Assembly: GCF_002797915.1 (NCBI RefSeq)
Contig: NZ_PGTY01000005.1
Coordinates: 1 to 64,000 of the forward strand
Reading direction: 5' to 3'
From: Yoonia maricola
GTDB taxonomy: Bacteria; Pseudomonadota; Alphaproteobacteria; Rhodobacterales; Rhodobacteraceae
Length of the DNA stretch: 64,000 nt
The notes below the pieces were generated by a model that ran no database searches, was not told the origin of the DNA, and saw only the letters and a list, made by a program, of their open reading frames with translations. The translations under genes were made by a program, and so were the position numbers. Below, piece by piece: positions 17,789 to 27,847 of the stretch (the stretch's first letter is position 1; every line of letters starts with the position of its first letter).

Positions 17789-20113
17789 ATGACCAAGATC
17801 AAGGTTGACCCCAGTTTTGCAGGATCAGGAAAGGCGGCAAGGCAGCGCCGCCGCAAGCGTCTGCTGCGCCGTGTTGCCACGCTTGGTGCACTCGGCGCGG
17901 TTCCTGCCGCAGTGGTCTTGGCCATTGTCGCCCTTTGGCCCTTTGGCGGCGGTGATGAACCAGCACCATTTGATGATGACAATGTGCTTGTCCAGTCCGA
18001 GGAGACGGCAGAAACCGGCATAACCCTATCAATCGCTGCGGCAGAGGCGTTTCTGGATATCCGGGGTGAGCCGATGATCATCACCCTGCCAGACGGGCCG
18101 GTGGCAGGGGTCAATTCTGTCACGCTATCCGCGCCACTGGATGCAGAGCGGGCCCAGCGGGGCAAGCAGGTGGTGCTGATAGACGACACACTTCTGGATG
18201 CCACCCAGCAGGTGCAACTGACGATGCCTTCCTCCAGCTCTGATCTGGCGGCGTTCCAGGCCCGGCGCGAGGCCGCAATCGCGCCACCGACCGCAGCAAA
18301 TGATCCACCCACCGGCGCAGTCAGCGCCGGTAGCAGCGTCACAGTTGATGATGACGCTGGCAGCTGGGGTGAGATTGTCGGCACACAGGACACCGCCCTG
18401 CGTACGGTCAGCTATGTTGAAACGGTGATCGAAGATACAACCACGCAGGTGGTCAGCCTTGCATCGGCAGAGCGCGATCCGCTTTATCGCGATGCGCTTG
18501 TCCGCGTCGAAGAGGCAGAGCCGTTGGCCGATATTCTATCCGCGCATGATATCAGCGCCGAAGAGGTCGATCGCATAATGTCATATGTCGCGCGCTATGC
18601 CGGTCGAACCGGCATCACCGCCGAAACGCTCACCACGCTTCAACCGGGGGGGTTGGTGGCCCTGCGCCGGATGCCAGGGCGTTTTGATGCGCAGCTTTTG
18701 CATCTGTCGCTTTATTCCGCTGATGCCTATCTGACAACAATCGCGCAAACCGGGCCAGGCCGATTTGAAACCACAGCCGACCCTTGGTTTGCCCAAAACC
18801 TGCGCAACCGCGCAGATCGCGCCGTCCGCGCGCGGGGGGCAGATGGTGAAATCAGACTGAAGGACGCGATCTATTCCACCGCACTGCGCAATGGCGTCCC
18901 GCCGGAATTGGTGGGCGAACTGATGGTCATGCTAAGCCGTGTGCAGGACTTGGATCGTATCGCCTTGCAAGATGATCGGTTGCGTCTGCTGATCACAGAA
19001 AAGGCCCAAGGGTTCGCCCCTGCCGGGCGCATCCTTTATGCCGAGGTGACAAGCAGGGCCAGCAGCTTTGAATGCTATGTCGTCAAAGCTGCGCAGCCGA
19101 CCGCACCCTTTGGCTGCTATGATGCCAACCAAAACCGCGGAGGTGGTGTCGGGCTTGGGCATGGGTTTATCGTGCCTGTTGCGGGAACAAAGACATCCAA
19201 CTTCGGGCCGCGACGCCATCCAATCCTGCTGCGGACGGTCAACCACAACGGTGTGGATTGGGCAGCGCCGATTGGCACACCTGTCTACGCCGCAGGCGCA
19301 GGTCAGATCAGCCGGGCCGATGTATCCCCCAGCTATGGTAACATTGTTTATATCGATCACGCCAACAAGGCGCAGACACGTTATGCCCATCTGGACGGGT
19401 TTGCGCCCGGCATCGCCAATGGCACTCAAGTCCGCCAGGGCGAGCTGATCGGCTATGTGGGCACAACGGGCCGGTCCACCGGCCCGCATCTGCATTTTGA
19501 GATGCTGATCAACGGCCGCCCGGTTAATCCGCTGGCAGTGTCGCGAACCGCCGGGTCATCGGCATCTGTCACTGCGCTGGTCAACCAGATCATCCGTGTG
19601 GAAAGTGCAGGCAACGCCCGCGCGCAAAACAGCAGATCAACCGCGACGGGGCTGGGGCAATTTATCGATAGCACATGGTTGCGGATGATTAGCACATATC
19701 GCCCCGATCTGGCCGCATCACTGACGCGTGACGACCTGCTAGACCTGCGCTTTGATCCCGAGCTGAGCCGCGCGATGGTCGCCAATCTTGCCCGCGAGAA
19801 CGAAGCCTTCCTGCAGACGCGCGGGCATCAGGTGACGCCGGGGCGGCTGTATCTGGCGCATTTTCTGGGGCCAGCGGGGGCGCATGTTGCCTTGAATGCT
19901 GACCCGCAGGCACAGGTTGCTGACACCATGGGTGCATCCGTGGTGAACGCGAACCCGTTTCTAAGGGATCGCACCGTCCTGTGGATGACCAATTGGGCGG
20001 ACCGCAAGATGCGCAATGTGACCGCCGACACCGCGCCAGCCGCACCGCAACCCCTGCCCGCCGAAGTGGCCGCGTACCAAGAGCGTATTACGGGATTTCT
20101 GGCATCTCTCTAG
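17789..20113 (+). CDS. Membrane-anchored M23 endopeptidase / lytic transglycosylase fusion
   Basis: 774 residues. A basic cytoplasmic N-terminus (RQRRRKRLLRR) and one transmembrane helix (~31-50) anchor it. The middle resembles the N-terminal regions of OapA/MepM-type peptidases. The M23 (LytM) domain (~455-575) has HNGVDWAAPIGTPV (zinc His and Asp) and GPHLHFEM (HxH). It is followed by a goose-type/SLT-like domain (~590-690) with RVESAGN (Glu catalytic candidate), ATGLGQFIDSTW and YLAHFLGP. It could thus cut both peptide and glycan. Inside a T6SS locus it may open the wall for the apparatus, or be an effector; the N-terminal anchor favours the first. It converges on the LysM gene. Confidence 0.85.
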   Translation: MTKIKVDPSFAGSGKAARQRRRKRLLRRVATLGALGAVPAAVVLAIVALWPFGGGDEPAPFDDDNVLVQSEETAETGITLSIAAAEAFLDIRGEPMIITLPDGPVAGVNSVTLSAPLDAERAQRGKQVVLIDDTLLDATQQVQLTMPSSSSDLAAFQARREAAIAPPTAANDPPTGAVSAGSSVTVDDDAGSWGEIVGTQDTALRTVSYVETVIEDTTTQVVSLASAERDPLYRDALVRVEEAEPLADILSAHDISAEEVDRIMSYVARYAGRTGITAETLTTLQPGGLVALRRMPGRFDAQLLHLSLYSADAYLTTIAQTGPGRFETTADPWFAQNLRNRADRAVRARGADGEIRLKDAIYSTALRNGVPPELVGELMVMLSRVQDLDRIALQDDRLRLLITEKAQGFAPAGRILYAEVTSRASSFECYVVKAAQPTAPFGCYDANQNRGGGVGLGHGFIVPVAGTKTSNFGPRRHPILLRTVNHNGVDWAAPIGTPVYAAGAGQISRADVSPSYGNIVYIDHANKAQTRYAHLDGFAPGIANGTQVRQGELIGYVGTTGRSTGPHLHFEMLINGRPVNPLAVSRTAGSSASVTALVNQIIRVESAGNARAQNSRSTATGLGQFIDSTWLRMISTYRPDLAASLTRDDLLDLRFDPELSRAMVANLARENEAFLQTRGHQVTPGRLYLAHFLGPAGAHVALNADPQAQVADTMGASVVNANPFLRDRTVLWMTNWADRKMRNVTADTAPAAPQPLPAEVAAYQERITGFLASL

Positions 20114-20115
20114 CG

Positions 20116-21087
20116 TCAGGGCAGTTTGAAATGCGGATCGAACAGCTTTTCTTTCTTGATCGCACGCCCATGCTGGTCATAAAGCAGCCCATGTGACATC
20201 CGCGTTGCCAGCTCTTCCCCAAAGACACTTAGCCCCACAGAGGTGGACCCGGCCAGCATGATACCACCAATCATGACCCAACCCACCGGTGACGCGATCA
20301 TCGCGCCAAAGATCATGGTGCCAGCCACACCACCAATAAGACCACCGGCAAAACCACCTGCCGCGCCTGCCAGCACCTTTGCCTGACCCGATCCTGACGT
20401 CTGTGACACGACCTGCATTGATGTATCGGCGATGGATGCCACGCGCAAAATGACAACGCCGCGTGACGCAGTCTTGACGATCCGGCCCATCGTGTTGGCC
20501 TCTTTGATCAGGGCGGCGGCGGGCACGCTTGCACCGGGTTTGACATGCAAAACCGCGCGTGAGGATTGTGCGGGTCGGTGCAACGCCTTGAGCGCCCCAA
20601 GATCTCGATCATATTTGCCCATGTATTTGATACGCCGCCCGTCATACTGGCCTTTGCTGATCTGCAGCAGGGATTTGGCCTGATGGTTCCGGGCGACCTG
20701 CGCAAAGCTTTTCGAAGCGATCTCTGACTGGGTGCTGACGTATTTGACAAAACTGCCGCCAGCACCCTTGGCCAGTTTGCCTGCCGTGATATCTGCCAGG
20801 GCATCGGTTACCGGGTCAGCGGCCATGGATAGATTTTGCGCAACCAGCGGCACCTGGCTACGTATGACCGGGTTTACTGTGAATGCGCCTTTCCCATCCG
20901 GCGCCCCGGGCAGGGCGAGCACCTGACCGGGGCGGATAATGTTGATATCCTTGATGTGCGGGTTTTGTTGCCCAAAAACCGCGATAATCTCATCACGCCG
21001 TTGCATGAATGCGGCGTGCCCGTAATGCGCTTGCAGGATCCGATAGACTTGATCGCTGGGGCGGACTTTGTAAAAGCTGACTGACAT
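20116..21087 (-). CDS. LysM-domain protein with C-terminal glycine-zipper membrane segment
   Basis: 323 residues. The N-terminus (~5-58) is a LysM domain (YKVRPSDQVYRILQAHYG, then INIIRPGQVLALP) that would bind peptidoglycan. A charged middle follows, then a hydrophobic glycine-rich hairpin (~240-290: GGFAGGLIGGVAG, GWVMIGGIMLAG) and a short basic tail. No signal peptide is present, so export would need another route. It starts 8 bp after the end of clpV and is probably the last gene of the minus T6SS block. LysM plus a pore-like segment and no Sec signal make it a candidate T6SS cargo or a spike/baseplate accessory; neither is proven. No separate immunity gene is obvious. Confidence 0.65.
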   Translation of the reverse strand: MSVSFYKVRPSDQVYRILQAHYGHAAFMQRRDEIIAVFGQQNPHIKDINIIRPGQVLALPGAPDGKGAFTVNPVIRSQVPLVAQNLSMAADPVTDALADITAGKLAKGAGGSFVKYVSTQSEIASKSFAQVARNHQAKSLLQISKGQYDGRRIKYMGKYDRDLGALKALHRPAQSSRAVLHVKPGASVPAAALIKEANTMGRIVKTASRGVVILRVASIADTSMQVVSQTSGSGQAKVLAGAAGGFAGGLIGGVAGTMIFGAMIASPVGWVMIGGIMLAGSTSVGLSVFGEELATRMSHGLLYDQHGRAIKKEKLFDPHFKLP

Positions 21088-21095
21088 TAAAACCC

Positions 21096-23732
21096 CTATG
21101 CAAATGTATATTTGAAACCGTCATCTCCGTGGGTGACAGTGACTTTGGCAAACTCCTCGCCCGCGACCATACGTTCCAGCACCTCGCGTGACATTTCCGG
21201 CAGAATGGCATTGGTGATGATGTTGTCGATCATCCGGCCCCCGCTGTCAGGGTCGGCACATTGCGCGATAATATGATCCAGCACATCGTCGCCATATACC
21301 ATTTCGGCATTGTGCGAGGCCTTCAACCGCTTGGCCACGGACCGCAGTTTCAGCTTGGTGATATCGGCCAGAGCCGCAGAGCCTAGCGGGTAATAGGGGA
21401 TCGACACCAACCGGCCCAAAAGGGCGGGCGGGAACACATCCAGCTGGAACGGTTTCAGCGCTGCGGCCAATTCGTCGGTATCGGGTTCCGTTTCCCCGTT
21501 TTGGGCCATTTCCATAATTACATCTGTACCCACGTTCGAGGTCAACAGGATCAGCGTATTCTTGAAGTTGATAGGGCGGCCATTGCCATCTTCCATGATC
21601 CCCTTGTCAAAGACCTGAAAGAACAGCTCGTGGATATCCGGGTGGGCCTTTTCAATTTCATCCAGCAGCACCACGGAATAGGGCTTGCGCCGCACGGCCT
21701 CTGTCAGGCGCCCGCCTTCGCCGTAACCCACGTAACCGGGGGGCGCCCCTTTGAGCAGCGAGACAGAATGCGCTTCTTGGAATTCGGACATGTTGATAGT
21801 GATAATGTTCTGCTCACCCCCATAAAGAGCCTCTGCCAAGGCCAGCGCGGTTTCAGTCTTGCCCACACCTGATGGGCCGCAAAGCATGAAAACACCGATA
21901 GGTTTGTCCGGGTTGCCCAAACCCGCGCGTGAGGTTTCGATCCGTTTGGCAATCGTGCGCAGCCCGTGGTCTTGCCCAATCACACGTTCTTGCAGGCGGT
22001 CAGCCAAGGTCAGCACCGCGGCCAATTCATCTTGCACCATGCGCCCGGCAGGAATGCCCGTCCAATCGGAAATCACCGTCGCCACAGCCTGCGCATCGAC
22101 ATGGGCGTAGACCATCCGGTCGTCGGGGTTGCCACCTTCCAACTCCGCCATTTTCGCGCTGAGTTCGGCATGCTGGTCTTCGCCTGATTGTTTATCCGCC
22201 GCGTCGTCGTCAGCAATAGCCTTGCGCAGTGACAATATACTATCGACCAGTTCCTTTTCTTGGGTATAGAGACCCTCAAACGTGGCAAGCTCGCCTTCCA
22301 GTGCGGTTTTTTCTTCCAGCGCTTCGGCCAGCCGGTCTTCATCCGTGCGGCCGAGTTCACGCTCTGCCTCTTTGGCGGCGATCTCTGTATCGAGTGCGGT
22401 GATGGATTGCTTGAGGTCGGCAATCCGCGCAGGCGTAGAGGCTTGCGAAATCGCCACCCGCGCGCAGGCAGTATCCAAAAGCGACACAGCTTTGTCTGGC
22501 AATTGGCGTGCCGGAATATAGCGCGCAGACAGCGAAACCGCCGCTACGATCGCCTCGTCTGAAATGCGGACACCGTGGTGCGCCTCCATCGGATCAAGGA
22601 TGCCGCGCAGCATGAAACAGCAGCGTTCCACATCCGGTTCGGCCACATCGACAGGCTGGAACCGCCGGGTCAGCGCCGGGTCTTTTTCAAAGTAGTTGCG
22701 ATACTCGGCAAAGGTTGTTGCCGCAATCGTGCGCAGGGTGCCGCGCGCCAAGGCCGGTTTCAGCAGGTTAGCCGCATCACCTGTGCCAGCGGCCCCACCT
22801 GCACCGATCAGCGTATGCGCTTCATCAATGAACAGGATGATGGGGGTGGGCGACGACTGGACCTCATCAATGACGGATTTCAGGCGTTGTTCAAATTCGC
22901 CCTTCATCGAGGCCCCAGCCTGCATTGCCTGAATATCAAGCTCATAGAGCTTGGTGCCACGCAGTTTGGGCGGCACGTCGTCCGCAGCAAGGCGTTGGGC
23001 AAAACCTTCGACGACGGCGGTTTTACCAACACCGGCCTCACCGGTCAGGATTGGGTTGTTCTGACGGCGGCGCAACAGCACATCGATGATCTGACGAATT
23101 TCATCATCCCGGCCGACGATTTGGTCCATCTTGGCAGCCGCGGCTGTCATGTCGTTGGCAAAGCGGCCAAGTGCTGTGCTCGCGCCCTCGCTCGCCTCGC
23201 CCTGCGGTGTTTCGGCTGACAGTCCTTTGCCGTCCATGGGCTGCATATCGCCCTCTTCGCTGTCGGCCCATAGCGTATCAGCCTGGCGCGCAATTTCATC
23301 GGCCGACATAGTGCCAAGGGTGCTGGACAAACGCTGCAAGACGCTGCGCTGTTCGGATGATGACAGGATCGCGACAAGCGCATGACCGGAACGGACCTGC
23401 ACCTCACCAAACAGCAACGTCGCATAGACCCAACCGTTTTTCAGCATCAGGCCCATGCTGTCCGAAATCGCAGGCACCTCTGTCACGTTTTTATCCAAGC
23501 GGCCAACCGCCTCTGTCAGGTCGGTCAGCACCCTTGCGCGGTCCAAACCCATCACGCCCAGCATCACCGAAATGTCGGAATTCTTGTTGGACACGACGTG
23601 ATACATCCAATGGATCAGATCGACATGGCGGTGCCCTTCGCCCCGCGCCATGCTCATCGCCTTGATAAAGGCGTCATAGCCGGTACGGTTCAGTTTTCCG
23701 GCGTATTTTTCGACTTGGATTTCGGCAGCCAT
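21096..23732 (-). CDS. tssH: T6SS sheath-recycling AAA+ ATPase TssH (ClpV)
   Basis: 878 residues, a ClpB-like double-AAA ATPase that disassembles contracted TssB-TssC sheaths. The N-terminal ClpN domain is followed by AAA1 (Walker [12 protein letters not shown] at ~225-236, Walker [10 protein letters not shown]), a coiled-coil middle (~405-540) and AAA2 (Walker [13 protein letters not shown] at ~616, Walker [11 protein letters not shown]). Start ATG 23732 is 9 bp after tssG. Length and domain order are normal for ClpV; the T6SS context separates it from chaperone ClpB. Confidence 0.95.
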   Translation of the reverse strand: MAAEIQVEKYAGKLNRTGYDAFIKAMSMARGEGHRHVDLIHWMYHVVSNKNSDISVMLGVMGLDRARVLTDLTEAVGRLDKNVTEVPAISDSMGLMLKNGWVYATLLFGEVQVRSGHALVAILSSSEQRSVLQRLSSTLGTMSADEIARQADTLWADSEEGDMQPMDGKGLSAETPQGEASEGASTALGRFANDMTAAAAKMDQIVGRDDEIRQIIDVLLRRRQNNPILTGEAGVGKTAVVEGFAQRLAADDVPPKLRGTKLYELDIQAMQAGASMKGEFEQRLKSVIDEVQSSPTPIILFIDEAHTLIGAGGAAGTGDAANLLKPALARGTLRTIAATTFAEYRNYFEKDPALTRRFQPVDVAEPDVERCCFMLRGILDPMEAHHGVRISDEAIVAAVSLSARYIPARQLPDKAVSLLDTACARVAISQASTPARIADLKQSITALDTEIAAKEAERELGRTDEDRLAEALEEKTALEGELATFEGLYTQEKELVDSILSLRKAIADDDAADKQSGEDQHAELSAKMAELEGGNPDDRMVYAHVDAQAVATVISDWTGIPAGRMVQDELAAVLTLADRLQERVIGQDHGLRTIAKRIETSRAGLGNPDKPIGVFMLCGPSGVGKTETALALAEALYGGEQNIITINMSEFQEAHSVSLLKGAPPGYVGYGEGGRLTEAVRRKPYSVVLLDEIEKAHPDIHELFFQVFDKGIMEDGNGRPINFKNTLILLTSNVGTDVIMEMAQNGETEPDTDELAAALKPFQLDVFPPALLGRLVSIPYYPLGSAALADITKLKLRSVAKRLKASHNAEMVYGDDVLDHIIAQCADPDSGGRMIDNIITNAILPEMSREVLERMVAGEEFAKVTVTHGDDGFKYTFA

Positions 23733-23741
23733 AAGATGTCC

Positions 23742-24752
23742 TTACGCAAATGTTTCTTCAATCGTGACCTGAAATTGTGCCGCGCGCACCATTTCATCCG
23801 GGATGTTCCTTGGGGTGCTGGGTGGCAGGTTACTTGTGTAGCCTAGCTCTGTAACTGTGCCCAACTGGGCGGGCGGGACCTTGGCGTGGGGCAGCCAAAG
23901 GGCCACGTCAACCTCGACAAAGCCACCCATGTATCCAAGTACCATTTCGCGCAGTGCGGCATGTGATGTCTGTCCGGGAATGAAATCGCGATAGATCGCA
24001 AGGGTCGGGCAATAGACATGGATCACGACCTTTTCGCAAACCGATGGAACGCGGCGCCCCAACCTGACATCCTGCCCAAGCGTCATGCCTTGGGTGCCCA
24101 GATGCGACATGTCATCGGCCAGAAAATCCAGCCAGCTTGGCACGAATTCCTCAATCCTGACCTGCACGCCAAAATGGGCGCGCAGCACCTGCGCCAAGCG
24201 CACCGGGCTGCGCACCCGGCCCATCAGCAAGGCGGTGTAGCGCAGGCGAACCGTGTCATCGACCGGGGCGATATTGTCAAAAGCGGGGGATGCATCCCCG
24301 GTAAAGGCGCGCAGAAAACGCGGAAATTGCCCACCCGAGGGATGGTCATGTTGGGTGATGGGGCGGGCATCAGACCAGCTGCGGTAAAACAGCTGCTGAA
24401 ACCGCGCAACAAAGATATCGGCAAAACGAACAAAGGCCCTGTCACCATTGCGCGCCCAGCGGTCAACCTCGCGCGTCATTGCGTGGGGCAAAGGGCCGAA
24501 AGGTCCAAAAAAGCCCAGAAAGCGTGGGCGGACGATGGGCGGGTTTGCGGTGGCATCAAATTCCGACAGATCATCCGGGGCAAAACCGGTGTAGGGGTCC
24601 TGCCCCATATCTACGATATCCTCGGCAACCCGTTGACTTTGGCCGACGCGGGGCTTTTTGCCTGCCCGCCGCTCAAAATGCCGCATGGCATTGAAAAAAC
24701 CCCAGCCGGCCCCGCTCATAACAGGGGTCCAGATCCGCCGCGGGGGGGCCAT
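23742..24752 (-). CDS. tssG: T6SS baseplate protein TssG
   Basis: TssG (ImpH/VasB), about 336 residues, a baseplate wedge subunit that assembles with TssF, TssE and TssK. The N-terminus WGFFNAMRHFERR and the interior PPIVRPRFLGFFGPFGPLP are family signatures. Start choice: ATG 24752 has an AAGGTG eight bases upstream and overlaps the tssF end by 37 bp; ATG 24719 overlaps the tssF stop by 4 bp (ATGA) but lacks a clear Shine-Dalgarno. The frame stays open further upstream inside tssF. Confidence 0.92.
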   Translation of the reverse strand: MAPPRRIWTPVMSGAGWGFFNAMRHFERRAGKKPRVGQSQRVAEDIVDMGQDPYTGFAPDDLSEFDATANPPIVRPRFLGFFGPFGPLPHAMTREVDRWARNGDRAFVRFADIFVARFQQLFYRSWSDARPITQHDHPSGGQFPRFLRAFTGDASPAFDNIAPVDDTVRLRYTALLMGRVRSPVRLAQVLRAHFGVQVRIEEFVPSWLDFLADDMSHLGTQGMTLGQDVRLGRRVPSVCEKVVIHVYCPTLAIYRDFIPGQTSHAALREMVLGYMGGFVEVDVALWLPHAKVPPAQLGTVTELGYTSNLPPSTPRNIPDEMVRAAQFQVTIEETFA

Positions 24753-26635
24753 GTTTTCAGCACCTTGCCTTTGGTGTTGGCAATCACGCATTGGGTAAAG
24801 GTACTGATCGCGGCATAGTCAGCCAGGAAATGATCCAGTGCCGCCCCCAGCGTAATGGCCAAGGCCGGATCAAGCATATCCTCGTCAAAGGTCAGCGTAA
24901 TCTCCAACCCGCGCACGGGGTGAAACCCGCCTGCGCGTTTCAGCGTCCGTGCCCGGTGGCGGGCGCGGACATCGACAAGGGCGTTGATCTGCGCTGTGGT
25001 CAGTTGGTCCGATACGTCAGAAAACAGGCGTAAAATCTCTCGGATCGCCTCTACGTTGCCTTTGCCGTCTGCGGCGATAAAGCCACGATAGCTTAGCGAT
25101 AAAAGTGAAATGAGCCGCCAATAGTTGTCGCCTGCCTGCATGCGATGGGATGCGTCACTTTCCAGCTCTGCCACAGCCTCGCGCGGCGCTGTTGGGGGTC
25201 CCATGGGTGTCAGTGTGACAGTGCGATCATCCAGCAGGTAGAATGTGGCGTCTGCAATCGACAGCACCTCTGGCAGGTGGCGATTGGAACATAGCACTTT
25301 GACGAACAGAAGCTTCGCATCCTGTTCGGCGGGTGGTTCATAATAGGTCAGCCAAGTCTGCGTGCCTTCATACCGGAAACGCGCACCACCAGCGCGCCGT
25401 TCTTCAAAGTTCAGCCCACGCGGTTCGCGGTGATAGGTATAGTAACGTACATCGCGCGTGGCCCCTTCGACCGGCGGGATCCCGTAAAGCGGCAAAACGG
25501 GCTCTTTCTGGCGGTTGGATTCGTATTGCGCCCGGACGCCCAGAATGCGGTGCACCTCGTAATGGGTCACTGGCGTGCGATTGGGGGCTACGGGCAGCTT
25601 ATGCGCATGTTTGTCCAGGCTGATGGGCTTTGCATCATCCTCAAACAGATTAACAGCAGGCGCGCAGAACAATCGCAGGCTCTGCGGTTCAAAATGTTTG
25701 GCCAGATAGCTGTTGGATCGTTCAAATTCCAAGATCAGCTTGATCTTCGAGGCCGGGATGCCGCTGAACGCATGGGCCAGACCTGTCAGCTGGCACCCAA
25801 GGAACTTGCGGCTGAATGCGAAGAACTCCAACAGTTTGCTGACACCCGGAAACTGGCGTTCGTCGCGGCCGTAAAGCGGATAGTCCTGATCAAAACCGAC
25901 CTGTTGCAGCGCATGCGGGGGCAGGCGTTTAAAGGTCGGCGTGCCATGGTCATCTTCCCACCGCAGGGACGCGCGTACCGTGCCCGCAAAGATCTGGGCG
26001 TAAAGCGCTGTCGCCTCTTGCATGGCACCAACGAAATGGATCGGCAGCACATCGGTGGCCAACCCGTCAAAGGGTTTGCCATCGGTGCGTTCAAGATCAA
26101 CAACCAGCCCCGCAGCAGTGCGGCCCGTGCCGCCATCCACCTCGGCGCTGTCGCAGCCTAACGCATTCAGCGCGGTGGGCGTGGCATGATAGGCGGCACC
26201 ACCGATTTTGATCGGCCAGAAGGTGACAGGCTCTGCCAGTCGAAACCGGCATGGAATACGGCGCGTGGCATCCGAAAACGTCGCCTCGATATAGGCGCCC
26301 TGTGGCAGAGTACGCCCTTCGATCAAATCCTCTGGCTTGGCTTGTGATGCGGCCTGCACCATCATCGCTGATGGCAAGGGGGCCGTCATATCAGGACAAA
26401 TCTGCTCTAACAGCTCGGTCGAGAATGTACGGAATTGCTGATCGATGTTCAGCTGGACACGCGCGGCAAGAAAGGCCGTACCTTCCAACAGGCCCGCGAT
26501 GGAAGGGTCAAGGTTTTCTTCCATCAAGCCGCCCAGACGGTCGGCCAGACCGGGATAATCCTTTGCAAAAAGCCCAGCACGCTCTTTCAGCAGCAGCAAT
26601 TCACGTTCATAGGCGTCTTTGAAGGCCTGTTTCAT
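24716..26635 (-). CDS. tssF: T6SS baseplate protein TssF
   Basis: 639 residues, TssF (ImpG/VasA), the largest baseplate wedge subunit. The N-terminal FKDAYERELLLLKERAGLFAKDYPGLADRLG and the LLEGTAFLAARVQLNID segment are characteristic, as is the later FEERRAGGARFRYEGTQT region. Length is close to the family norm (~580-640). Three bases separate its start from the tssE stop, and its end overlaps tssG, so tssE-tssF-tssG form one translational unit. Confidence 0.95.
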   Translation of the reverse strand: MKQAFKDAYERELLLLKERAGLFAKDYPGLADRLGGLMEENLDPSIAGLLEGTAFLAARVQLNIDQQFRTFSTELLEQICPDMTAPLPSAMMVQAASQAKPEDLIEGRTLPQGAYIEATFSDATRRIPCRFRLAEPVTFWPIKIGGAAYHATPTALNALGCDSAEVDGGTGRTAAGLVVDLERTDGKPFDGLATDVLPIHFVGAMQEATALYAQIFAGTVRASLRWEDDHGTPTFKRLPPHALQQVGFDQDYPLYGRDERQFPGVSKLLEFFAFSRKFLGCQLTGLAHAFSGIPASKIKLILEFERSNSYLAKHFEPQSLRLFCAPAVNLFEDDAKPISLDKHAHKLPVAPNRTPVTHYEVHRILGVRAQYESNRQKEPVLPLYGIPPVEGATRDVRYYTYHREPRGLNFEERRAGGARFRYEGTQTWLTYYEPPAEQDAKLLFVKVLCSNRHLPEVLSIADATFYLLDDRTVTLTPMGPPTAPREAVAELESDASHRMQAGDNYWRLISLLSLSYRGFIAADGKGNVEAIREILRLFSDVSDQLTTAQINALVDVRARHRARTLKRAGGFHPVRGLEITLTFDEDMLDPALAITLGAALDHFLADYAAISTFTQCVIANTKGKVLKTWPPRGGSGPLL

Positions 26636-26638
26636 AGG

Positions 26639-27238
26639 CTAGATCCGATCCGCCTGCAGAACGACCTTCCCTGCGCCTGTATCGACATCCGCCTCAAACT
26701 CTACCGGGATATCGGCAGGGTCCGCGATCAAGTCGGCGGTGACATGAACCGCGACACGCTGATGTTGATCCTCGCGCAGTGCGGTTACCTTGACGTCAAT
26801 GGAACCGGGCACAAGGCGGGGCTCATGATCCATCAGGCTTTGCTTGATCGACTGGGAAATCATCGGCGCAGTCAGTTCGTTGCGTGTTAGATTTGACAGA
26901 TCCTGGAACCCGTAATTCAGCACCGATTTTGCCACATGCGGTGCATCGCTAAGATCAATGGCCGCGTCCAAACGGATTGAATTCATCAAGGTCGCAAGGT
27001 GGTTGCGGACGTGTTCGCGCAAGCTTTCTTCATCAACGCCCAACCTGCGAGCGTTAGACCGGCCCGACAGACGCGCAATCGCTTTGCCACCTTCTTCGAC
27101 CGTTTCGGGCAGGGCACGCCCGTCACCTTCTTTAAAGGCCTCACGGAAAACATCCATCAATGAAATGCGCGACCGTTCATCTATACGACGCGACCGACGC
27201 TGACGACCTGTCGAAGATGAAGATGCGCGAGACGCCAT
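26639..27238 (-). CDS. tssE: T6SS baseplate protein TssE (gp25-like)
   Basis: 199 residues, TssE, related to phage T4 gp25, which joins the baseplate to the first sheath ring. The gp25 core is at ~75-195, with LRDxx-type segments LREHVRNHLATLMNSIRL, VLNYGFQDLSNL and a C-terminal beta region. The N-terminal ~30 residues are Arg/Ser-rich and longer than usual. It begins a sub-operon after hcp, separated by a 72-bp gap that contains a strong hairpin. Confidence 0.9.
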   Translation of the reverse strand: MASRASSSSTGRQRRSRRIDERSRISLMDVFREAFKEGDGRALPETVEEGGKAIARLSGRSNARRLGVDEESLREHVRNHLATLMNSIRLDAAIDLSDAPHVAKSVLNYGFQDLSNLTRNELTAPMISQSIKQSLMDHEPRLVPGSIDVKVTALREDQHQRVAVHVTADLIADPADIPVEFEADVDTGAGKVVLQADRI

Positions 27239-27267
27239 TTCAAGAAATCATTATAACATGAAAAGAG

Positions 27268-27298
27268 ATCAGGCGGCCGCGATAAGCGACCGCCTGAT
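27268..27298 (-). terminator. Hairpin downstream of hcp
   Basis: ATCAGGCGG at 27268-27276 pairs with CCGCCTGAT at 27290-27298 (9 bp), with further CGC/GCG pairing inside. On the minus strand the stem is followed by the T-rich CTCTTTTC. It lies 12 bp after the hcp stop and before tssE. It could act as a partial terminator or protect the hcp 3' end, giving much more Hcp than TssE. Confidence 0.7.
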
Positions 27299-27310
27299 GT
27301 TTTAGTCGTC

Positions 27311-27796
27311 TTAGACAGGCACGTTGCGTGCGATATCGAAGCCGGCGGTGCCTTCTGGCCCTTTGGAGCCATCTTTCTTTTGCGACGCATAGGTGACTTC
27401 ATACTTAGCAAAGTTAAGCGTGACGGTTTCAGTCACACGGTCCATGCCATCATCAGATCCACCGGTGGTGTAGGACGTGATCATGATGTCAGTCATTTTG
27501 ATGCGCATATACTCAAGTGGAATTGCACCTGCTTTGCGCACGATCAACTCTCCAGTCGCGATGTGCGTACCTGTCGCACAGTGCTTAAGCAGTTCATGTG
27601 TTGCCATGTCGACATATTTTGTCAGGGTCATGTCGCTGACATTTACCTTGCCGGAACCACCACCTGGTCCAAGGTGGGTGGTACCGGATTGTGTCATACC
27701 CCATTCCCAGGACACGACATCAATTTCACCGGCATATTTGTCGTCAACCGACTCGCCCTTAAGTTTGTCTAGTTTCAGAAAGATATCGACAGCCAT
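27311..27796 (-). CDS. hcp: T6SS tube protein Hcp (TssD)
   Basis: 161 residues, Hcp, whose hexamers stack into the inner tube that is expelled. The N-terminus MAVDIFLKLDKLKGESVDDKY, the WEWGMTQSGT segment and DIMITSYTTGGSDD with VTLNFAKYEVTY are family landmarks. Length is standard. The gene lies between tssC and tssE, and a strong hairpin follows its stop, in line with high expression. No extension or fused effector domain is present. Confidence 0.95.
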   Translation of the reverse strand: MAVDIFLKLDKLKGESVDDKYAGEIDVVSWEWGMTQSGTTHLGPGGGSGKVNVSDMTLTKYVDMATHELLKHCATGTHIATGELIVRKAGAIPLEYMRIKMTDIMITSYTTGGSDDGMDRVTETVTLNFAKYEVTYASQKKDGSKGPEGTAGFDIARNVPV

Positions 27797-27847
27797 TTAT
27801 CTGATCTCCTATTTAATAGCGTCTGCAGTAGATTTGCGAAAAATAAT

